In this document: positions 14,021 through 21,093 of the stretch, one piece after another
How positions within the stretch are numbered: the stretch's first letter is position 1
Layout of the letters: every line of letters begins with the position of its first letter
Made by a program: the position numbers and the translations under genes
Notes under the pieces: generated by a model
What the model was told of the DNA's origin: nothing
What the model saw: only the letters and a program-made list of their open reading frames with translations
The model's database searches: none
IMG/VR virus record: IMGVR_UViG_3300020430_001060
Coordinates: 1-21,149 of that record
Reading direction: 5' to 3' (one strand)
DNA length: 21,149 nt
Origin: a virus

Positions 14021-15082
14021 TTACTCCTGTTCTGGTTCTTCTTCTGCAACCTCGATATTTACCACAGGCTCACCTTTATTGGTAAAATCTGACATAACTA
14101 GATCTAGCATTTCACCAGTCCAGTTTTTTCTATATTCTTTGTGTTCAGTACCTTTGGAATCAATGTACTTTAGCCTATTACCGTCTTTGACAATTAGTCC
14201 TTGTTTTTCAAACATATCAACAAGTCCACTGTAAGGATCCATACCTGTTTCATATGGAATCTTTACTTGTACACCTTCAAACGGTTTAGCATAACGTGTT
14301 TTCATAACCTTACATGCGGCTCTGATACCACGTACATCACTTACTTTGTTACCATCTTCATCTTCTTTTAGTTTAAGTTTTTTCATTGCAACTACAATAG
14401 ATGATGCATAGATAAATCCTTGTCCACCTGATATCTTATCATCTGGATCAAACATATCTTGCGATGCATAAGTGTGGTTAGTACATACCATACCTACATT
14501 GTGACTACCAAACATGTTCACACAGTTTCTAACAAGAGCTGTCAGTGCCTTAGGCTTTCTACCCATATCACCTTTCAAATCACCCTTACCAAACTGGTCA
14601 ACATCAGTTGGTGTAAGCAACATACCTAACGAATCAATAACAAATAAAACTTTTGGACGTTCTTCTTCTGTCATTGCTTTGTAATCACTCATGAATACAC
14701 TTATAGTTTTAGCAACATCATCAATCATTGACATGTTAAGTTTTAGTAGTTTGCTTTCACTTGTATCTACATCTAGTCTTTGTAACCAATCTTCATCAAG
14801 TGCATTTTCACTGTCAACCAATACTACGAATATACCTTGATCTTGTGCGGCCTTTACAATATTACCTGCACAAAAATAAGACTTACCCGAACCGGATTCA
14901 CCTGCGAATACAGTCACTTTTCCTAGTGGAATACCTTTATGAAAATCACCACTTACTAGATAATTGAGTGCATAGTTACCTGTTGAAACCCAATCAGTCG
15001 GATCATTGAATCCTGCACTCATGCCTGTAATGGATTTTGTTAGTTGTGTCCTAAATTTAGTAGGATCAAACGCCTTTGCCAT
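14021..15082 (-). CDS. uvsX: UvsX, RecA-like strand-exchange recombinase
   Basis: A 353-aa RecA/Rad51-family ATPase, near the 391 aa of T4 UvsX. It coats single-stranded DNA and drives strand invasion for recombination-dependent replication and repair. Walker A is GESGSGKS (61-68), the catalytic-base region VLVDSENALDEDW (87-99), Walker B KVLFVIDSLG (144-153), and loop L2 lies around SGGQGFIYASS (218-228). The core-region phrase MVCTNHTYAS (198-207) matches the Gln/His sensor region of the family. The acidic C-tail (NIEVAEEEPEQE) may regulate assembly. AAAAGGAG 5 nt before the ATG is a strong ribosome site. It lies 52 nt after the gp32 stop, behind a strong hairpin, and is probably made from the same transcript as gp32. 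Confidence 0.95.
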   Translation of the reverse strand: MAKAFDPTKFRTQLTKSITGMSAGFNDPTDWVSTGNYALNYLVSGDFHKGIPLGKVTVFAGESGSGKSYFCAGNIVKAAQDQGIFVVLVDSENALDEDWLQRLDVDTSESKLLKLNMSMIDDVAKTISVFMSDYKAMTEEERPKVLFVIDSLGMLLTPTDVDQFGKGDLKGDMGRKPKALTALVRNCVNMFGSHNVGMVCTNHTYASQDMFDPDDKISGGQGFIYASSIVVAMKKLKLKEDEDGNKVSDVRGIRAACKVMKTRYAKPFEGVQVKIPYETGMDPYSGLVDMFEKQGLIVKDGNRLKYIDSKGTEHKEYRKNWTGEMLDLVMSDFTNKGEPVVNIEVAEEEPEQE

Positions 15083-15102
15083 AGTTTCTCCTTTTAAAGC
15101 CT

Positions 15103-15124
15103 AGTGGGGGATCTCTCCCCCACT
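15103..15124 (-). terminator. Perfect GC-rich hairpin between gp32 and uvsX (attenuator or partial terminator)
   Basis: AGTGGGGG and CCCCCACT form a perfect 8-bp stem with a 6-nt loop, in a 52-nt intergenic gap that is otherwise AT-rich. On the minus strand the stem is followed by AGGCTTT rather than a long U-tract, so full termination is doubtful. Partial termination or RNA-end protection could raise gp32 relative to UvsX, which fits the known need for gp32 in excess. No effect has been shown. Confidence 0.5.
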
Positions 15125-15134
15125 GTATATACTT

Positions 15135-16109
15135 TTATTGATTTTGTCTCGCACGGATCATGGAAAGAATATCTTCTGCCTTACCACTTGGCGCCGTTGC
15201 AGGCTCTTCAGCCTTTGGTGTTTCCGCTACCGGAGTTTGTACTGCCGGAGCTTCTTGCTTTGGGCTAGTATCCACCTTTGGAGTTTCAACCTTAGCCTTT
15301 ACAGGATCACCTGTTCTTGCCGCCATTCCTGCTGGACGGAAGTATTGACCGAACTTATCCATGTCATATGCTTCGCCATCAACAGATGCTTCAAACATTT
15401 CCTTCATTACCTTGACTTCTACATCAGTTGGCTTTTTAGGAAGGAAATCACTTAAATTAAACAACGAATTGCTTTCGATTGCTTTCATCTCTACGTCTGT
15501 CAATGGACGTTCCCTTCTTGACCAACTTGAAGTTGAATAGTCAGCATAACCGCCTTTTGAACTTTTTGTAAGACGGAAGTCAACACCAGCAGTATAATCT
15601 GTTGGTAGTTCTTCCATATCAGGATCCATAAGAGCCTGTTTAATGATTTGGAAAATCTGTGGACCAATAATAAAACGTCTAATTGGATTTTCTGGAAGTG
15701 AATCCTCATTAAGAGCATTCTCAGTTACAAACCCTTGGAATATGTAACTTCTTTTCTTCCAATACTTACGACCCATATCTTCAAGACTTGGATCTTTAAA
15801 CCAGCCACGAACTTCATTAAGAATGTCACAGCTTTCTTGATACATTTCCATGCAAGGAATTTGCACTTGAACTGGACGCGAGTCAGTCTCACCTTTTACT
15901 CCTGCAAAAGGCAGTTTGATCATCAAACGTTCTTTCCAGAAAAATGTATTGGATTCGTCTCCATCTGGAAGGAATCTAACTGTTGTAGTTTGACCTTCTT
16001 GCATGTTCCAGAATGGATAAATTGCGTTGTCCCCGCCGGAGCTTTGAGAACCACCTGTGCGTGATTCTTGTTCTTTCAGTTTTGCTCTGATCTCTGCTAA
16101 TGTTGCCAT
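15135..16109 (-). CDS. gp32: Single-stranded DNA-binding protein (gp32 type)
   Basis: A 324-aa T4-type single-stranded-DNA-binding protein. It coats ssDNA during replication and recombination and partners with UvsX and UvsY, its neighbours. An N-terminal basic region LAEIRAKLKEQ (4-14) corresponds to the cooperative-assembly segment. The OB core follows, with FFWKERLMIKLPFAG and VQVQIPCMEMYQESCDIL (80-97), then MGRKYWKKRSYIFQGFV (112-128). T4 gp32 uses His64, Cys77, Cys87 and Cys90 for zinc; here only Cys86 and Cys94 are visible and the CxxC is lost, so zinc binding may be absent. A Pro/Ala/Glu/Lys linker (about 264-308) leads to a short C-terminal KAEDILSMIRARQ helix. AAGGAGG lies 6 nt before the ATG. 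Confidence 0.9.
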   Translation of the reverse strand: MATLAEIRAKLKEQESRTGGSQSSGGDNAIYPFWNMQEGQTTTVRFLPDGDESNTFFWKERLMIKLPFAGVKGETDSRPVQVQIPCMEMYQESCDILNEVRGWFKDPSLEDMGRKYWKKRSYIFQGFVTENALNEDSLPENPIRRFIIGPQIFQIIKQALMDPDMEELPTDYTAGVDFRLTKSSKGGYADYSTSSWSRRERPLTDVEMKAIESNSLFNLSDFLPKKPTDVEVKVMKEMFEASVDGEAYDMDKFGQYFRPAGMAARTGDPVKAKVETPKVDTSPKQEAPAVQTPVAETPKAEEPATAPSGKAEDILSMIRARQNQ

Positions 16110-16139
16110 AATATGCCTCCTTAGTTTTGCCTTATAGCT

Positions 16140-16159
16140 TTGTGCCTAAACATGCACAA
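16140..16159 (-). promoter_or_regulatory. Hairpin in the gp32 leader
   Basis: On the minus strand TTGTGC (16159-16154) and GCACAA (16145-16140) form a 6-bp stem with the 8-nt loop ATGTTTAG. The loop's TTAG can pair with CTAA just upstream of the AAGGAGG ribosome site, giving a possible pseudoknot. T4 gp32 represses its own translation through a leader pseudoknot, so this may be the counterpart; no published match is claimed. Confidence 0.4.
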
Positions 16160-16181
16160 TAATATATACTGTACATGATAA

Positions 16182-16189
16182 TATTTATA
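16182..16189 (-). promoter_or_regulatory. T4-type late promoter box TATAAATA upstream of gp32
   Basis: The minus strand has an exact TATAAATA, the consensus of T4 late promoters read by gp55-class sigma with gp33/gp45. The predicted start near 16176 would give a leader of about 67 nt that contains the hairpin and the ribosome site. A TTGACT hexamer (16191-16196) lies just upstream but has only a weak -10 match (TACAGT), so a host-type promoter is less certain. Confidence 0.55.
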
Positions 16190-16212
16190 AAGTCAAGTGT
16201 TTTTTTGACTTT
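16189..16212. repeat. 24-bp palindrome overlapping the gp32 promoter region
   Basis: AAAGTCAA (16189-16196) and TTGACTTT (16205-16212) are perfect inverted repeats of 8 bp around an 8-nt AT-rich centre. It touches the late box and includes the TTGACT hexamer, a position suited to an operator or to a weak hairpin at the end of the upstream transcript. No U-tract follows on the minus strand, so I do not call a terminator. Confidence 0.55.
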
Positions 16213-16226
16213 TTTCTGAGTTTTGG

Positions 16227-18671
16227 TTATCTTAGTCCAGCTAAATGCTGAATTCTAGCCATTTCCTCATCTTGCCCAGCTAATAATTCTTCTATTACTG
16301 ACTGTGCTTCACGAACAGCTTCGTCACCGTATTTCTTTTGAACTGCGGTCAACACTGCTGTTTCGCCCTTTGGAAAAGCATTTTGAGTGTAATCATACAT
16401 GCTCTTCACAAATTCTTCTAATGGTACTTCGTTCTTTTGTTTTAGTTCATCACCCGGGCCTTTTGGACTTAGATCGATTACGTCCGGACCATTTGCCTTT
16501 TCTTCTTCTTTTTCTTCTGCATCATCTGTTGCTTTTTGGATTAATTTATATCCACCATATGCTAATACTACTGCAACACTGGCTGGTAATGCATACTTTG
16601 CCGCCATCCTTGCTATAGCTTCTGCACCTTCTGGCAAAAACTTCATGATATCTTCTACACTATTGACAATGAAATCCTTAAAGTCGTCTAATTTATCTAG
16701 AGCGTATGCTCCGCCACCTATTACTGCCGCTTTGCCAGGATTTTTTGCAACTGTTTTTGCAGTATTTTTTGCGATATTACCTGCTATTTTACTTCCTTGA
16801 ATAGCACCTTTTTTAATTGCTTCTTTGGCTCCTTTTTTGGCTAGTCCTCTACCTAATGCACCAATTGCCATTCTAGCAATCATACCAATAGCTGGAATAG
16901 CCAATGCTGGTAAAACTTCGTCAGTTCTTTCATCTTCTTCTTTAGTGTCTTTTTCAGCTTTGCTATATTTGTCTTTTAGTCGACCTAATTCTTCCTGACT
17001 AGCTCCTTCTCTGCCTGCCTTAGCCGCTCTTTTCATATATTCTTTGCCATGTTTTTTGACACCAGTGTAGTATTGCAAACCTGATTCATCTACATCTGTA
17101 TCATCAGCTAACAGTTTTGCCGCTGTTCCCTTATCCATTTTCACAGGATGTTTTTTGCCTGAACCTTTTGGATATTCAAAATCCTTTTCACCTTTTGCCG
17201 CCGCATTTGCCGCCGCCATTTTGAAATCTTCAAACGCAGGATCTTCAGCAATATCATAAGTTGCGTTATCAACAATTGAATCCATATGCTGTTCGAAATC
17301 TTCTTCCGGTCCTGCGTAATCACTTGGGTCAACATAATCTTCGTCATTTACTCTATCCCAAATATCTGCATTATGATTACCGTATTTCATGATAAATTCT
17401 TCACGTGACATTCCAGCCGCATCGTCTTCCATGTCCATTACCATGCCTTTTACTTTTCCTTCCTGGGCCATATCTTCTGCTAGACCTAGGTCATCAAGTC
17501 TATCCATGATCCATTCTACTGGATCACCATCTCTTGCTTTTTGTGTTCCATATGGCATTTCATCTGAATAGTAACGATACAAGGCTGTGTACAGTCCTGA
17601 GGCAGTATTGATATCACCTTCTTGTTTCATTCTTTCCACATCTTGTGGGTGTTTTGCCATTATAGCCATAACTTCATCTTTTTCCATACCTTCTGTCATT
17701 TCAGCAAGATTATCAGGATTGATATCTTTCACTTTATTAGCTTCACTAACAAGTTTATAAATGTATGGAAAGACACCTTTGAGCTCTTCGTTAAACTGTT
17801 TTATTGTTAGTTCATCAATCCAATTATTTGTAACATCTTCTGGAACTTCTTCTAGCACGGTTGTTTCGAAGTTCTCAAATGCTTCTTTATACTTTGAAGT
17901 TGACTGTAACGCATGTGCCGTTTTCTTTACGGCTTCAATTCTTTCATTTACGATATCCATATACTGAGCTAAACCTTCTGCCATTACACTAGAGCGATTC
18001 ATGTATGTTTTAAATTTTCGTAGGTTGTTTAGCTCTTCTGATAATCCAGAAATATATTTTCCAAAATCATCATATGGTTTTCCGCCTTCTGCAACGTGTC
18101 TTGCCATTGCTCTTGCACCATTCAAATGTCTGTAAGGATATTTAAATCTTTCTCCTTCAGTGCTTTCAATATAAATTCCAGCAATATCTCTTGTTCTGCC
18201 TGCTGGTTGTTCATGATTGATTGGCTGTGTATGCTTCACAATCATTTTAGCTGAACCAATATCTTGGAAACTGGTTCTACTTGTTCCGTATAGTTTAGAT
18301 TCGCTCATCTGTTTCTCCGTGCTTAGGTATTCATAGTCTCTTTTATCTAAATTTGATTTAGTTATATTTCTTGTATCAAAGTTTAACATACGTTTCTTAG
18401 CAAACTGTCTTAATTCTTTTAAAAATTCAAACCAATTACTTTTTAAACTTTGCTCCTGTTCGTCAAATAAATTATCGCTGTACATTATTGTAAGAGCTTT
18501 TTCATCAAGACTAACACTTACTTTTTTATCTTTTGTAAAATCAAATTCGAAAAACCTAGCATCATTAGGTCTATTAGTTATAGTGGCATCCTGATCTCCA
18601 ACTGTGATAGATGGATATCTGCCTCTTATCTTATTAAAAAGTTCTTTAGCTACTGTGTCAAGGTTTTTCAT
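16227..18671 (-). CDS. Large 814-aa putative virion or injected protein
   Basis: An 814-aa protein of no certain family. Residues 1-115 look like a compact alpha/beta domain. Residues 120-500 are helical and acidic, with a DAAGMSREEFIMKYGNHNADIWD stretch (about 417-439). Two hydrophobic segments follow (LPALAIPAIGMIARMAIGAL, about 587-606, and ALPASVAVVLAYGGY, about 694-708), separated by a Lys/Ala/Gly-rich linker. The tail ends EMARIQHLAGLR. The long, modular, partly membrane-seeking layout beside the terminase fits an internal or injected head protein, but the sequence alone does not prove it. It starts 8 nt after the terminase stop, with an ATAAATA box 5 nt before its ATG and no clear ribosome site. 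Confidence 0.7.
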   Translation of the reverse strand: MKNLDTVAKELFNKIRGRYPSITVGDQDATITNRPNDARFFEFDFTKDKKVSVSLDEKALTIMYSDNLFDEQEQSLKSNWFEFLKELRQFAKKRMLNFDTRNITKSNLDKRDYEYLSTEKQMSESKLYGTSRTSFQDIGSAKMIVKHTQPINHEQPAGRTRDIAGIYIESTEGERFKYPYRHLNGARAMARHVAEGGKPYDDFGKYISGLSEELNNLRKFKTYMNRSSVMAEGLAQYMDIVNERIEAVKKTAHALQSTSKYKEAFENFETTVLEEVPEDVTNNWIDELTIKQFNEELKGVFPYIYKLVSEANKVKDINPDNLAEMTEGMEKDEVMAIMAKHPQDVERMKQEGDINTASGLYTALYRYYSDEMPYGTQKARDGDPVEWIMDRLDDLGLAEDMAQEGKVKGMVMDMEDDAAGMSREEFIMKYGNHNADIWDRVNDEDYVDPSDYAGPEEDFEQHMDSIVDNATYDIAEDPAFEDFKMAAANAAAKGEKDFEYPKGSGKKHPVKMDKGTAAKLLADDTDVDESGLQYYTGVKKHGKEYMKRAAKAGREGASQEELGRLKDKYSKAEKDTKEEDERTDEVLPALAIPAIGMIARMAIGALGRGLAKKGAKEAIKKGAIQGSKIAGNIAKNTAKTVAKNPGKAAVIGGGAYALDKLDDFKDFIVNSVEDIMKFLPEGAEAIARMAAKYALPASVAVVLAYGGYKLIQKATDDAEEKEEEKANGPDVIDLSPKGPGDELKQKNEVPLEEFVKSMYDYTQNAFPKGETAVLTAVQKKYGDEAVREAQSVIEELLAGQDEEMARIQHLAGLR

Positions 18672-18676
18672 ATTAA

Positions 18677-18684
18677 TATTTATC
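18677..18684 (-). promoter_or_regulatory. Late-promoter-like box GATAAATA 5 nt before an ATG
   Basis: GATAAATA on the minus strand matches 7 of 8 positions of TATAAATA, overlaps the terminase stop codon and ends 5 nt before the ATG at 18671. That places a predicted late +1 at the A of the ATG of the 814-aa gene. Only a distant AGGA could serve as a ribosome site. Chance in AT-rich DNA is possible. Confidence 0.35.
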
Positions 18685-20263
18685 CTAAACCGCCTGTAAC
18701 GTATATAGGCATAGGCGGTTGTATAGGTTCGTCTCCTTCTGCTTGTGTAAATGTGTTGTAAATGCGTGGATCCCAGTCTTTTAGTACACTCATCATTCTT
18801 ATTGATAACAATGTTGCACTTATTAAATCGTCAGTTTGTCCTACCTTTGCTTTGTAACTTGTACCAGTAGCAACAAAATTCTTTAGTTCTGTAATCAGTG
18901 CTTTGCTGTATAAATGCAACTGATTATTTTCAACCATTGTTTTAAGCCTAGAACATGCACTTATTTTTGTTTGATGTGTTGTGTTAAATCCTTTTCTGAA
19001 TTTACGTACATGTCCTTTACGCATGGGTTCACTGATGAATAATCCTGGTATGTTTTCTTCTCCAAAATCATTTATTACTATCAAAGCGGCTTCTCCTATA
19101 GCATTGTTTTCAACACTCCAATATATGTTATTTGCGTTTCCTGTTTTGTCTTTTATGTGTGTGCATATATCTTTCAATATTCTTATTTGTGCAGGAATAG
19201 GAGTTTCGTTGTGTCGCCATTCTGCAACTTGTTTGTAAGTAGGTATTTCAAAAACCTGAATAGCCGCATAATCTCCACCAGTACCCATACTTGGGTCTAA
19301 TGCTACAACATAATTTTCTGTGCTTTTGAGATCACCATACCATCTAGTCTGGCCCATATTCATTTTAGGATCAGATCCTTCAAGGCTAGATAATTTTATT
19401 GCGTTGATTAGCGTTTCATCATATACTAGGAATTCACAACCATATTCGCGTCTAAATCTCTCTTCGCCTATTCTACCTAGTTCCGCTTCCTTCCATTTTT
19501 CATCTCTATCAGGATGTTCGTCCCACTTGGCAGTAAATCCGTGGAATCCGTTTATTCCTACTGCTTGTTCATTTCCGTTAGCATCAAATTTATTTTGGCT
19601 CTCTTTCCATATTACTGCAAATGTATCTTCGTCTGAATTAGGTGTGCTGGTAATGATTGCTCTACCACCTGTTGCAAGTGTTGGAGATATCGATGTCCAA
19701 AATTCATCGGCTATTGTTGGAGCCACAAAAGCAAACTCATCACAGTATAACAAAGAAATTGACATACCTCTTCCTGTATTGCCTGTAGTAGTAGCACTTA
19801 CAATTCGTGATCCATTTTCAAATTCCATTGATCCTTTGTTGTAATTAGTTACTCCTGCTCTTATAAAGTCAGGGCATAATTCATAACCATATCTCACTCT
19901 TTGCATTATTTCTTGTGCACCTGTGTATTTGTGTGCGGCTATTAATATTGTTTGGTCAGGATGAAACATAGCATACCATAACAAATAACCTGCGGCAGTA
20001 GTTGTTTTTCCGCTTTGCCTTGGCAACATGTTTATGTTGAATCTATTATTGTGATAACTTTCTAATAATCTGACTTGGTAATCAAAAGGTTCAAACAACA
20101 TTTTTCCTTCTACAGGATGCTGTATATTAAAAAAATGATTACAAAAATATAGATAGCCTGTGTCAGGATTTGCACAAGCCTTAAGATCTGCAATTTGATC
20201 TTCTGTAAAACTTTCTCTTGTATTGGCTTTTTTGGTTAAAACGCCATCTAAACTCTTTACCAT
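18680..20263 (-). CDS. gp17: Large terminase subunit (gp17 type)
   Basis: A 527-aa DNA-packaging motor, shorter than the 610 aa of T4 gp17. Its ATPase pumps DNA into the prohead and its nuclease cuts the concatemer. Walker A is PRQSGKTT (81-88), Walker B SLLYCDEFAF (170-179), and the coupling motif ITSTPNS (204-210). The C-terminal RNase H-like nuclease has its acidic sites in VALDPSMGTGGDY (320-332, Asp323), YWSVENNAIGEA (381-392, Glu385) and VGQTDDLISA (474-483, Asp478/479). All catalytic residues are present. It follows a strong terminator, so it needs its own promoter; only a degenerate AGTAAATA box (20272-20279, 8 nt before the ATG) and a poor ribosome site are visible. The 814-aa gene follows at once. 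Confidence 0.95.
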   Translation of the reverse strand: MVKSLDGVLTKKANTRESFTEDQIADLKACANPDTGYLYFCNHFFNIQHPVEGKMLFEPFDYQVRLLESYHNNRFNINMLPRQSGKTTTAAGYLLWYAMFHPDQTILIAAHKYTGAQEIMQRVRYGYELCPDFIRAGVTNYNKGSMEFENGSRIVSATTTGNTGRGMSISLLYCDEFAFVAPTIADEFWTSISPTLATGGRAIITSTPNSDEDTFAVIWKESQNKFDANGNEQAVGINGFHGFTAKWDEHPDRDEKWKEAELGRIGEERFRREYGCEFLVYDETLINAIKLSSLEGSDPKMNMGQTRWYGDLKSTENYVVALDPSMGTGGDYAAIQVFEIPTYKQVAEWRHNETPIPAQIRILKDICTHIKDKTGNANNIYWSVENNAIGEAALIVINDFGEENIPGLFISEPMRKGHVRKFRKGFNTTHQTKISACSRLKTMVENNQLHLYSKALITELKNFVATGTSYKAKVGQTDDLISATLLSIRMMSVLKDWDPRIYNTFTQAEGDEPIQPPMPIYVTGGLG

Positions 20264-20280
20264 AGTACCAGTATTTACTC

Positions 20281-20308
20281 AAAAAAATAGGCTCCGAAGA
20301 GCCTATTT
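20281..20308 (-). terminator. Rho-independent terminator with UUCG tetraloop
   Basis: On the minus strand AAATAGGCTC and GAGCCTATTT form a perfect 10-bp stem (20285-20308) closed by the very stable TTCG tetraloop, followed directly by a run of T. It lies just after the 256-aa gene and before the terminase, where it would end the upstream transcript. Confidence 0.9.
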
Positions 20309-20321
20309 GAATCTGGGGGGA

Positions 20322-21092
20322 TTACTTGTATTCTTTATATAAAGAAGATAGTTCTTCTTTAATTCTATCAGCAAGTGCCATAGGATTATCTCCTCCAGCT
20401 ACTTTTGGATATGCTTTTTTGGATTTGTTAATATCGTTTGTTGGAGGGTTAATAACATCTGATGCTGGACGATATTGCTCGTCTGGTGAATTTGCATAAT
20501 CACCTTCAGCCTCCATGTCGTCAACCATTGAAGAACCTGCCATTGCACCAGCCGCCTTAGGTAATTGACTACCAACTGCTCCGCCTAATGCTCCGCCAAC
20601 TGCCGCACCTGCTGGACCTCCTAATGCTCCGCCAATTGCTGAACCTGCCTTCATGCCTGCGCCTGCGCCTGCTTTTGATGCCACACCGCCAGTTGCTTTA
20701 TCTAATGCATCTGCCGCCACAGCTCCACCAGTACCTGCTAACGCTTTACCAACTACACCTGCTTTTAAATCCATATCACCTGGCACATCATCTTTACCAG
20801 GAATCTTAGGATCATCTTTCATAGCACCTGTCATTGGATCACCACATGATGGTTTATCTACTATACTTCTAAACTTGTCAATATCTTTTCTCATAGGCAT
20901 TGGCATGTCTGCGGCAACTGGTTTTGGATCCATGCCTGCGTTTCTCATCATTGCCATTAATTGACCTACTTGGCTAGCATCATCTCCTGTCATAGAAATA
21001 TTCATAGATGCCGCTTCATTAATTTTTTGTTTTTTTGATTTTTCTTCAGTCTCGATATTTGTCATCTGCTGAATCATATCTTTCATATTCAT
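20322..21092 (-). CDS. Gly/Ala-rich 256-aa protein with glycine zipper, unknown function
   Basis: A 256-aa protein of unknown function. The N-terminal part has ASMNISMTGDDASQVGQLMAMMRNAGM (about 28-54), then Met/Pro/Asp-rich linkers. Residues 111-188 are Gly/Ala-rich with repeated GxxxG spacing (AGSAIGGALGGPAGAAVGGALGG), as in glycine-zipper segments that insert in or pack against membranes. The C-terminus NPMALADRIKEELSSLYKEYK looks like a conserved helical tag. The MxISxxGxDAxxVxxLMxxxRNAG layout is one I associate with marine T4-like phage structural-region proteins, without certainty. GGGAG lies 8 nt before the ATG. It is the last gene before a strong terminator. Confidence 0.7.
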   Translation of the reverse strand: MNMKDMIQQMTNIETEEKSKKQKINEAASMNISMTGDDASQVGQLMAMMRNAGMDPKPVAADMPMPMRKDIDKFRSIVDKPSCGDPMTGAMKDDPKIPGKDDVPGDMDLKAGVVGKALAGTGGAVAADALDKATGGVASKAGAGAGMKAGSAIGGALGGPAGAAVGGALGGAVGSQLPKAAGAMAGSSMVDDMEAEGDYANSPDEQYRPASDVINPPTNDINKSKKAYPKVAGGDNPMALADRIKEELSSLYKEYK

Positions 21093-21093
21093 A

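Noticed and set aside
15138-15455. Plus-strand frames of 62-105 codons opposite gp32
   Set aside because: They mirror the Pro/Ala/Glu-rich linker codons of gp32 and have no independent support.
16168-16196. Host-type promoter TTGACT-N17-TACAGT upstream of gp32
   Set aside because: The -10 matches only 4 of 6 bases; the exact late box at 16182-16189 explains the region better, though dual use is possible.
16189-16212. Rho-independent terminator after the 814-aa gene
   Set aside because: The stem is AT-rich and the T-run follows it only on the plus strand, where no gene is found.
16110-16226. A small gene in the largest intergenic gap
   Set aside because: The 117-nt gap is filled by promoter, palindrome and leader signals; no frame with start and ribosome site was seen.
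16399-16800. 133-codon open frame on the plus strand
   Set aside because: It is antisense to the low-complexity hydrophobic and Lys/Ala-rich part of the 814-aa gene, which explains its membrane-like look.
19320-19844. 174-codon open frame on the plus strand
   Set aside because: It lies wholly antisense to the terminase catalytic region, has Ser/Leu-rich shadow composition, and no promoter or ribosome site; a mirror of gp17 codons.
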